Below are positions 25,439-32,340 of a stretch of 64,000 bases of DNA, piece after piece. Within the stretch, counting starts at the first letter, position 1. Every line of letters starts with the position of its first letter. The translations under genes and the position numbers were made by a program. Below the pieces are notes generated by a model. The model was not told the origin of the DNA and searched no databases. It was given only the letters and a program-made list of their open reading frames with translations. Source of the stretch: an uncultured Chloroflexota bacterium (GTDB taxonomy: Bacteria > Chloroflexota > Anaerolineae > UBA4142 > SHND01); assembly GCA_937870825.1 (NCBI GenBank), contig CALMZO010000256.1, positions 1 through 64,000 of the forward strand, written 5' to 3'.

Positions 25439-26081
25439 TTTAGGAAGTTATCGCATTCCGCGTGAAGCGGAGCTGGGACGGGAAGTCCGTTTGGAGAGTC
25501 GGCGCGCAGTAAATCGTACGACGCTGTTCGCCGTAGGAGGAATTTTTGCCCTGTGCGTTTGTTTGTGCGTTGGCATTGCCGGGTTGGCTATGGCGACAGG
25601 AAACAATCCTGTCGGCGGCATCACCATCAACCTCTTTGACGAGCCGACAGCAGCCGCGCCGACGCGCGCAGCCGCGCGTGGGACACCTACGCTGGTGCCT
25701 TTTGCGCGTTCCGCGCGCAGTGACAATGGCTTGCGCGTCACCGTCACCGCGTTTCAACGCCCCCTGCCGACCGAGGACGTGCAAATTCCGGATGGGCAAG
25801 AATTGGCACTCGTGACCGTTCGCATTGACAATTCGCGCACGACGGGCGCGCCGCTCAAGTATTCGCCTGAAGATTTCGCGCTGGTTTCCGAAGAAGGCGA
25901 CCACTTTCCGGTGAACATTGGCGGTATTACGACGGGCGAAAACCTCGCGGCGGGCGAAGTGGCGCCGGGACAAAATCTCAAAGGGGATTTGATTTTCTTT
26001 GTGTATACCGACGCGCCGGAACTGCATTTGCAGTGGACCTCGGCGGACGGCAAGACGCGCTTGTTTCGCTTGACGCGTTAA
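25431..26081 (+). CDS. Membrane-anchored DUF4352-type protein
   Basis: 216 residues. A cytoplasmic N-terminus of about 35 residues is followed by a membrane anchor near 36-58 (ALCVCLCVGIAGLAMATG), an Ala/Thr linker, and a beta-sandwich domain of about 120 residues. That domain has the DUF4352 features GLRVTVTAFQRP and ELALVTVRIDN, with a late GDLIFFVY strand. Such telokin-like domains face outward and their function is unknown. ATG 25431 is preferred over the upstream TTG 25422. It lies between two large membrane proteins, probably in one transcript. Confidence 0.75.
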   Translation: MDDLGSYRIPREAELGREVRLESRRAVNRTTLFAVGGIFALCVCLCVGIAGLAMATGNNPVGGITINLFDEPTAAAPTRAAARGTPTLVPFARSARSDNGLRVTVTAFQRPLPTEDVQIPDGQELALVTVRIDNSRTTGAPLKYSPEDFALVSEEGDHFPVNIGGITTGENLAAGEVAPGQNLKGDLIFFVYTDAPELHLQWTSADGKTRLFRLTR

Positions 26082-26087
26082 AACGCA

Positions 26088-28442
26088 ATGATTCTCGTCG
26101 CCGCCGTTTTCGTCTGGCTGCTGATTTTTTTATACATCACCTTTGCGCCGCGCTGTGCGACATCACCGACAGCGCGGCGTAACGCGCAGTACGACGCGCT
26201 CGCGTTCGGCGCGTTGGGCGTTCTCACCGCCGGATTTTTTTGGCAGCTGCTTTTTACGCCCAACACATTTATGCCTGCGGGGGGAGGTGACCTCGCGGGC
26301 TTTTTGTATCCCACGTACCATTTCGCGCAAGAATGGTTGACGCGCGGCGTAATCCCGTTGTGGAATCCGCACATTTTCGGCGGCGCGCCGTTTGTCGGCG
26401 ATATTCAAAGCGCGCTTTTTTATCCCTTTAATCTCCTCACGTATTTCCTCTCGAATCCGCTTCAATATCGCGATTTGCAGTATCTGTCCGTTTTGCATTT
26501 TTACATCGCGGGCGCGGGAATGTTTGCGCTGCTGCGGTACGGATGGCTAACGGATGACAGACAACTGAATCGTGTTGCCTGTTTGGCAGGCGCGCTCGCG
26601 TTCGCGTTTTCGGATTTATTCATCACCCATTTTGGAAATTTGAATTTGATTGCGAGCGCGGCGTGGCTGCCGCTGGTGTTTTTGTTTTTTCTATGGGCGA
26701 CTCGAGCCGCCGCAACGAAAACGCCAGCGTCTGCGGCGAATCACACAGATTCGCGATTGCAAACTCGCACAGCGATTGTATTTGCAACACTAAGCGGAAT
26801 CTTTCTGGCGATTTCCTTTTTCGCCGGACACATTCAACCGTTTCTGTTCATCGTTCTTACCCTCGCGCTGTACGCGGGATATGGCATCGTCACGAATCGC
26901 GCGCGGTGGCAGCACATTGCGTTTGTTTTCATTCTCACGCTCGGCGTCGGCATCGGCTTGAGCGCGCTCACGTTTTTGCCCGCGTTGGAACTGACGCAAC
27001 AATCCGTACGCAGCGCGTTCACATACGAGAATGCCGCTCAGTTTTCACTGCCGCCGCTGCAACTCGTGGGCATGTTGGTGCCGGGTTTTTTTGGGCGCGG
27101 ACCGGAAAACGCGTGGGGACCTTGGTCACGCGTCGAGGTTGGCTATCTTGGAATTTTTCCGCTGCTGCTCGCGTTCTTCGCCGTCGTTTTGCGACGGAAT
27201 GCAAAGACAATGTTTTTTGTTTTCATCGCGCTGGTGGGACTGCTGCTCGCGCTCGGCGGGTACGCGATTTTGCACGGCTGGCTGTTTCAATTCGTGCCGG
27301 GTTTTGGACAATTGCGCGCGCCCGCGCGGTTTGTGTTTTTGTTCGATTTCGGATTGGCGGTGTTGGCGGCGATTGGGTTCGACGCGCTTGTTTCGCCGAT
27401 GAATGACGCGCAGCGTGAAACTTTTCGCCGTGTTGTGCGCGCGGGCGCGTGGGTTGCGTTATGCGTCGCGTTGGTCAGCGGCGCGCTCGCGTTGGGCATC
27501 TTGATTCTCGGTCAGGGGCAAGACCCCGCGTTGTTTCAACGCATCGCAAACGCGGCGAACGGCATCGGTTTTTTTATTTTGCTGCTCGCGTTTTCGTTCG
27601 CGCTGTTGCTCATCCGCGCGCGGGAATGGCTTGACACGCGCGTCTGGTCATTGCTCGCCGTCGCGTTGATTTTTTTCGATTTGTTTTCGCTCGGCGCGTA
27701 CGTTGATGTCGGACACAGTGACCCGACGCTCGGCTATCAGCGCGCGGACATTGTGGAGTTTTTGAAAAACAATACGGGACTCGCGCGCATCGATTCGCGC
27801 ACAGATGTCGAAGGATTGTGGCGTCCGGATACGGGCTTGCTGTATCGCTTGCAGGATGTGTACGGCGACAATCCGCTGGTGCTGAATGATTTCAACACCT
27901 ATTGGGAGAATGTCGGCGGGCGCGATTCGAACGCGTACCAATTGCTAAATGTGAAATACGTGTTGACGCGACGCGGGACGCCGATGCCGCCGAATTTTTT
28001 GAATGTGTTTGAGGGGGGGGGTGGAATCACCGTTTGGGAAAATCGCACTGCCGCGCCGCGCGCGTGGATAGCGACGGATGCGAACGTAAGCGGAGATGCG
28101 ATTCAAATTTCCAACGTACCAACATCGGGTCCCGAAATTACCATTACGGGATACGGACCCAACGAAATTGTCGCGCAGGTGAACGCATCACAAAACAGCT
28201 ATTTGATTTTTAGTGAAGTGTTTGTTTCGGGTTGGCGCGCGTTCGTGGATGGACGAGAGGTGACCATTGTGCGCGCGAACAATTTGTTCCGCGCGATTCC
28301 AATTTCCGCAGGCGCGCATCAGGTGCGAATGGTGTACGAGCCGCTTTCGTTTCGTGTTGGCGCGACAATCAGCGCAATCACGGCGCTTATAATTATTACA
28401 ACGTTCGGCGTTATGTTTTTCCAAAGGCGAAATAAAAAATGA
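26088..28442 (+). CDS. YfhO-family large membrane protein
   Basis: 784 residues with about twelve membrane helices and a C-terminal periplasmic-like domain (about 565-745), then a final helix. The first loop has the family pattern GGDLAGFLYP and IPLWNPHIFGGAPF. YfhO proteins are GT-C-fold relatives implicated in glycosylation of lipoteichoic acid and other envelope polymers. It follows the GT39-like gene in the same direction, which suggests joint envelope glycan work. A 9-bp G run (28013-28021) lies in the coding sequence (EGGGG). Confidence 0.85.
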   Translation: MILVAAVFVWLLIFLYITFAPRCATSPTARRNAQYDALAFGALGVLTAGFFWQLLFTPNTFMPAGGGDLAGFLYPTYHFAQEWLTRGVIPLWNPHIFGGAPFVGDIQSALFYPFNLLTYFLSNPLQYRDLQYLSVLHFYIAGAGMFALLRYGWLTDDRQLNRVACLAGALAFAFSDLFITHFGNLNLIASAAWLPLVFLFFLWATRAAATKTPASAANHTDSRLQTRTAIVFATLSGIFLAISFFAGHIQPFLFIVLTLALYAGYGIVTNRARWQHIAFVFILTLGVGIGLSALTFLPALELTQQSVRSAFTYENAAQFSLPPLQLVGMLVPGFFGRGPENAWGPWSRVEVGYLGIFPLLLAFFAVVLRRNAKTMFFVFIALVGLLLALGGYAILHGWLFQFVPGFGQLRAPARFVFLFDFGLAVLAAIGFDALVSPMNDAQRETFRRVVRAGAWVALCVALVSGALALGILILGQGQDPALFQRIANAANGIGFFILLLAFSFALLLIRAREWLDTRVWSLLAVALIFFDLFSLGAYVDVGHSDPTLGYQRADIVEFLKNNTGLARIDSRTDVEGLWRPDTGLLYRLQDVYGDNPLVLNDFNTYWENVGGRDSNAYQLLNVKYVLTRRGTPMPPNFLNVFEGGGGITVWENRTAAPRAWIATDANVSGDAIQISNVPTSGPEITITGYGPNEIVAQVNASQNSYLIFSEVFVSGWRAFVDGREVTIVRANNLFRAIPISAGAHQVRMVYEPLSFRVGATISAITALIIITTFGVMFFQRRNKK

Positions 28443-28480
28443 AACCCGAATTCTGGCAGAATTCGGGTTTCATTTTTTAT
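28435..28480. terminator. Bidirectional terminator between convergent genes
   Basis: GAAACCCGAATTCTG (28441-28455) pairs with its complement through 28471, around a tiny loop. It is flanked by A6 on the left and T6 on the right. Confidence 0.88.
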
Positions 28481-29061
28481 TGCTTCAAAAGTTCTTCAAT
28501 CCGCGCAATCAACGCGTCTTCGGGAATCGGTCCAATCCAATTTGCTTTGACGCGCCCGTTTTCGTCAATCCCCTGTAATAACTTGCCGTTGCGGTCAATG
28601 AAATAGGTTTCGGGAACGCCGCTGATGCGAAATGCTTGCGAAATGCGTGTGCCCAAATCCGCGCCGTTCGGATACGTTTGCCGAAATTCCGCGATGAATT
28701 TTTTCGCGTCCGCTTCCGTATCCACATAGTCCACGCCGAGAATGAACAGTCCGCGTTCGCGATAATTTTCCCACGCGCGCTGAAAGGCAGGCGCTTCCTC
28801 GCGACAAGGAATACACCATGACGCCCAAAAATTTACGACGACCACTTTGCCCTTGAGGTCGGACAATTTGTACGTTTGTCCGTCAAACGTGGTCAAGGAA
28901 AAATCGGGCGCGGAACCGGAAGCCAATGGCGGCGCGCCGCGTGTGCGCACGGCAATTGCCAAAAGCGTGAGCAAGCCCAGAACGGTGAGAACGATTGCGC
29001 CAAACACGACAAATGTGAACGTGCGACGCTTGGGCGTTGGTTCCAAAACGGATTCAGTCAT
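28477..29061 (-). CDS. TlpA/ResA/CcmG-type membrane-anchored thioredoxin
   Basis: 194 residues. A membrane anchor lies near residues 18-38. The thioredoxin fold follows with the active site WASWCIPCREE and the cis-Pro in SGVPETYFID. Such proteins reduce apocytochrome or CcmH disulfides on the outer face of the membrane. I chose the ATG at 29061, giving MTESVLEP, because a longer frame would translate the end of ccmH. The two genes overlap by 8 bp, so the redox partner assignment is well supported. Confidence 0.9.
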   Translation of the reverse strand: MTESVLEPTPKRRTFTFVVFGAIVLTVLGLLTLLAIAVRTRGAPPLASGSAPDFSLTTFDGQTYKLSDLKGKVVVVNFWASWCIPCREEAPAFQRAWENYRERGLFILGVDYVDTEADAKKFIAEFRQTYPNGADLGTRISQAFRISGVPETYFIDRNGKLLQGIDENGRVKANWIGPIPEDALIARIEELLKQ

Positions 29062-29560
29062 TTTCTTGTATCTCGCGTTCAATACGCGCGCGATAGGAAT
29101 TGTCGCCCGGCGCGGAAGTGAGAGGAACTTGGAGCGCTTGCCGCGTGCGGCTTTGGGCAAAGAGATAAAGAATCGCCGCGCCGGCGGACACGGCGAACGC
29201 GGGCAGCGCGTAAACGAGTAAATTGATGCCCTGTGCGCGCGGCGCGCCCAATACGCGTTCGCCGTACTGTTCGACAAAGTACGCTTCAATTTGCGCGGCG
29301 CTTTGTCCTTGACTCAATTTCTGTTTTATCAATTCGCGCCACTGTTGACACGCCTGCGTATCGCATACATCGAGCGGCACGCCGGGACAAACGGGACAAT
29401 ACAAACCTTTCGCGACGCGCAACGTTTCCGCGTCCAAATCCGTGCCCGTCGTCGCGCTGCCATAACTCGCGCTTGGCGCGACAAAAATCGCCAGCAATGC
29501 AAACAGCGCGCCGCCGACGACGAGAAAAATTCCCAAAGCAATCAAATAGTGCTTGCTCAA
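29054..29560 (-). CDS. ccmH: Cytochrome c biogenesis protein, CcmH/CycL-like
   Basis: 168 residues. An N-terminal membrane helix (about 5-28) is followed by the family domain with the redox pair in LYCPVCPGVPLDVCDT and QACQQWRELIKQKLSQGQS-like helices (key QWRELIKQKL, Gly-Glu-Arg-Val-Leu near YGERVLGAP). A second helix lies near 115-135. CcmH holds apocytochrome c during heme attachment in system I. The other ccm genes are not in the window. A cytochrome c domain needing heme attachment is encoded in coxB at 56703. Confidence 0.88.
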   Translation of the reverse strand: MSKHYLIALGIFLVVGGALFALLAIFVAPSASYGSATTGTDLDAETLRVAKGLYCPVCPGVPLDVCDTQACQQWRELIKQKLSQGQSAAQIEAYFVEQYGERVLGAPRAQGINLLVYALPAFAVSAGAAILYLFAQSRTRQALQVPLTSAPGDNSYRARIEREIQEND

Positions 29561-29638
29561 TCGCGTCTGATTTCCTCAAGTTCCTTTGGTTCCCAACAAC
29601 TTGTCAATCGCGCAGGTTGAAAAAAAAAGGAAATAAAA

Positions 29639-30904
29639 TTATCGGACTCCCTCCCACGCCCACGGCACGTACGTTTGCCACAAATGGACGAGGTACGGTT
29701 TTTCGATGGCAAATTGTTTCGCCTGTTCTTGTACTGCCATCTCGACGGCAGCCGGTTCGAGCGCGGTCTCACGCATCAGCGTCGCACAACGCGCATAGTA
29801 CAAAGGCAAGAGCGCCGCGACAATTTTGTCGGGGTCGCCTTCGCCTTGATTGTACACGGTCGCGAAATCGTACACCGTGCGCGCCCACAGTTTCGCGCCA
29901 AAACGCGTCGCGCCTTCGGGACTTTCGCTCAATTCGCGAATGGCGTTGCGCGTGGAGGGCGTCAGCGCCGTGCGCCACAACCGCGCATAACGCCGCGAAC
30001 CCGCGACAAACGCGTCGCTCAATGCGGCAGAGGTGACACTCGGAATCCATTGCCGCTCGGGATTGGCAACCGCGCCATTGCCGAAAAACGGCGCGGCGCG
30101 CGCTTGCTGCGCGTCTTGCCAGCGCCGTTTGTAAATGTCCATCATGCGAAACAGGGTGCCAATCGCCTGCACGAATGTCGGGTCGAACGACAATAACAAT
30201 TCGCGGCTGTCGTCAATTTTTACGCCGAGCCGCACCTGACATGTTTTTACATTTTCGTTAATCGCAACGGTGGTGAGCCAAATATCAATCCCGTGTCGCG
30301 CGACATCCGTTTCCCACACATCGCGCGCCGTGATGCGCTGCGCGAGTTCGGCAGAGAGCGCGTATTCGCCGCCCATCGGCTGCCGCACGTCCGCGCCGTA
30401 CAATAATTTGGTCAAAGGATACGCGAGCAAATCGGTCATCGCGCCGTCAGGCAACGGGCGCGCGTAATGTGGAATTGCCAGCTGATATTGATTTTCCAAA
30501 ATCGGGCGCGCGAGTTTTGCCACCCAATCTGCCGTGATAGATTTCAAGTCGGCTTCGAGAATCACAATCACACGCGCCCGCACACTGCGCGCAATTTCAA
30601 AAATCGCGCGGACCGCGCTGCCCTTGCCTTGCACGCCTTGATACGCGGTGACGAGACGTTTGACACTTGCGGGCAAGACGACTTGATTCGCAACTCCCAC
30701 CGTGTCATCGGGCGAACCACCATCAACGATGGTGATGACGGTTTTCATTCCGGGAAAATCGCGCGCCAAGCCCTCCGCAACCGTTTTCATCACGGGCGCG
30801 AGAGTGCGCGCATGCTTATACGTGGGAATACCGACGACAACATCTGCCACGCCAACATCGGCAAGGCGTCGCTGCGCGTCAAGTCGAAGAGAGGTTTCAA
30901 TCAT
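29639..30904 (-). CDS. GT-A glycosyltransferase, mannosylglycerate/glucosylglycerate-synthase-like
   Basis: 421 residues. The N-terminal half is a GT-A fold (VVVGIPTYKHARTL, VDGGSPDDT, ILEADLKSITADWV). The metal-binding DxD is EAD. The segment from EADLKS through RQPMGGEYALS has the same order of features as mannosylglycerate synthase (GT78) and glucosyl-3-phosphoglycerate synthase (GT81), and the C-terminal half is helical as in those enzymes. A product such as glucosyl- or mannosylglycerate, a compatible solute, is plausible but not proven. The start could also be 30916. It follows the sugar-binding lipoprotein gene by about 15 bp. Confidence 0.75.
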   Translation of the reverse strand: MIETSLRLDAQRRLADVGVADVVVGIPTYKHARTLAPVMKTVAEGLARDFPGMKTVITIVDGGSPDDTVGVANQVVLPASVKRLVTAYQGVQGKGSAVRAIFEIARSVRARVIVILEADLKSITADWVAKLARPILENQYQLAIPHYARPLPDGAMTDLLAYPLTKLLYGADVRQPMGGEYALSAELAQRITARDVWETDVARHGIDIWLTTVAINENVKTCQVRLGVKIDDSRELLLSFDPTFVQAIGTLFRMMDIYKRRWQDAQQARAAPFFGNGAVANPERQWIPSVTSAALSDAFVAGSRRYARLWRTALTPSTRNAIRELSESPEGATRFGAKLWARTVYDFATVYNQGEGDPDKIVAALLPLYYARCATLMRETALEPAAVEMAVQEQAKQFAIEKPYLVHLWQTYVPWAWEGVR

Positions 30905-30919
30905 GTTCAATATCACACA

Positions 30920-32227
30920 TCATTGTGTAATCATTTGCACTGCGCGAAAGGCGGCATCTTCGGGCGCGAGTTCTCCATTTAATACTGCTTGCACCGCTTG
31001 ATGCCATGCCTGCGCGTACACTGCTTGTTTTGCAAAATCCGGTGCGACGCGTCCATTGTGAAATAAATTCCACAGCACATCCGCGTATGCACTCGCGTCC
31101 AACGCTTGCGCGAACGCGCTCTTGCTGGCGGGAATCAAACGCGCGGCGTTCGCCCATTCGCCCATTCGCGCCGGGTCAATGAGCCAGAGCAAATAGTTGG
31201 ATGCGGCGGATTGTTTCGCGGGTTCATCGGTTAGGATAACAAAAGTCCAACTTGACACCAGCGTCGTGGCGCGTCCATCGCGTGTGGGAATCGGCGCGGC
31301 GAGCGTATCGGACAAACGCGCTTGCTCAATCAAAAAATCACGCGCGCGGACTTGCGCCAAAGGCGTTTGTCCCGAAACAAATAACGGCATTACTTCGCGC
31401 GCGGATTTCATCACGGCAACACTTTCATTCAAAATTCCACTTGCGCGCAAGCGCGCGTAATAGTCCAACACAATTTGCATCACGCTCGCGTCCGTTGCCG
31501 GATGCGCGGTGGTGGCGAACGAACCGCCGTTTGCAAGATAGTGCAGCAAAAACGATTCCGTACTGTCCGCCGCGAATGCGTATTGATTTTTTTCGGCGAC
31601 GACGCTTTCCCACGAACTTGGCGGCGTCGTCACGCGTCGCGTATCAAAAACGAGATGTTCCGTTTCCAAAATCAACGGCTGGTTGTCCCATTGTCCGTTG
31701 TGCCGGGCGATTGTTTGCGCGGGCGGAAATAAATCCCAAAACGCGCCCGAAGGCAACCGGCGTTGAAGCGGCTGCAAGAGTCCGAGCGCGTGAATCTGTT
31801 CGAGTTCGCGCGAATCCACAATCGCCGCGTCGGGCAAACGCTCCGGCATCATTTCTTGCAGCTGCGTAAGCCAATCCAGCGTGCCGCCTTTGCCGTACGG
31901 GGCTTTTAACACGTAATTGATTTGAATGTTCGGATGCGCGAGTTGAAATTCGGCAATCTGCCGTTCGAGAATGTCACCACCGCGTTCGGCGCCGGTTGCA
32001 AATTCTTCGGGGACCCAAATCGTCAAAACCATCGGCTTTGACGGGTCGGGAGGAGCGTTGCGCGTCGGCGTAGGGACGCGTGTAAACAGGTCAATGGATT
32101 CGGTTGCGACCGGCAAAGCGACAGTCGGTATTGAGGCGCGGGGCGAAGGGGGGGGGGGATTCGTTGCGCCGCACGCCGCAAGCCAGAAAAAAAATCCAGC
32201 CAGCAAAATTCCAGACCACGCGCGCAT
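30920..32227 (-). CDS. Extracellular solute-binding lipoprotein (sugar ABC type)
   Basis: 435 residues. A lipoprotein signal peptide ends in lipobox LAAC (Cys 19). A Pro/Ser/Thr linker follows, then a family 1 extracellular solute-binding fold (VLTIWVPEEFA near residue 65, TQLQEMMPERLPDAAIVD, NQYAFAADS, ATTLVSSWTFVIL). No permease or ATPase genes are adjacent, so it is an orphan binding protein. Right after the lipobox the coding strand has 11 consecutive C (32158-32148 read backward), encoding PPPP. A one-base slip there would abolish the protein. Confidence 0.88.
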   Translation of the reverse strand: MRAWSGILLAGFFFWLAACGATNPPPPSPRASIPTVALPVATESIDLFTRVPTPTRNAPPDPSKPMVLTIWVPEEFATGAERGGDILERQIAEFQLAHPNIQINYVLKAPYGKGGTLDWLTQLQEMMPERLPDAAIVDSRELEQIHALGLLQPLQRRLPSGAFWDLFPPAQTIARHNGQWDNQPLILETEHLVFDTRRVTTPPSSWESVVAEKNQYAFAADSTESFLLHYLANGGSFATTAHPATDASVMQIVLDYYARLRASGILNESVAVMKSAREVMPLFVSGQTPLAQVRARDFLIEQARLSDTLAAPIPTRDGRATTLVSSWTFVILTDEPAKQSAASNYLLWLIDPARMGEWANAARLIPASKSAFAQALDASAYADVLWNLFHNGRVAPDFAKQAVYAQAWHQAVQAVLNGELAPEDAAFRAVQMITQ

Positions 32228-32235
32228 TGCACGCG

Positions 32236-32263
32236 ATTATAGCATGGACGTTTGGGGGGGCAA
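32236..32263 (-). promoter_or_regulatory. Leaderless promoter of the solute-binding protein gene
   Basis: On the minus strand, TTGCCC (32263-32258) and an extended -10 TGCTATAAT (core 32241-32236) are 16 bp apart. Transcription would start 1-2 nt before the ATG at 32227. There is no ribosome site. Confidence 0.6.
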
Positions 32264-32293
32264 AAAAAATTTCGATTTCGGATTTCAGATTGT

Positions 32294-32323
32294 AGGGGCA
32301 ATGGCTCGTCCTTGCCCTGATGA
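32294..32323. repeat. TAGGGGCA...TTGCCCT palindrome
   Basis: TAGGGGCAATGG and CCTTGCCCTGA arms with a short loop. Related in sequence to the unit at 8493-8518. Intergenic between two minus-strand genes. Confidence 0.5.
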
Positions 32324-32340
32324 GGAACGAGAATCGAGAT

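Noticed and set aside
28477-29560. A full system I cytochrome c maturation operon
   Set aside because: Only CcmH-like and TlpA/CcmG-like genes are present. No ccmA-F is seen on either side.
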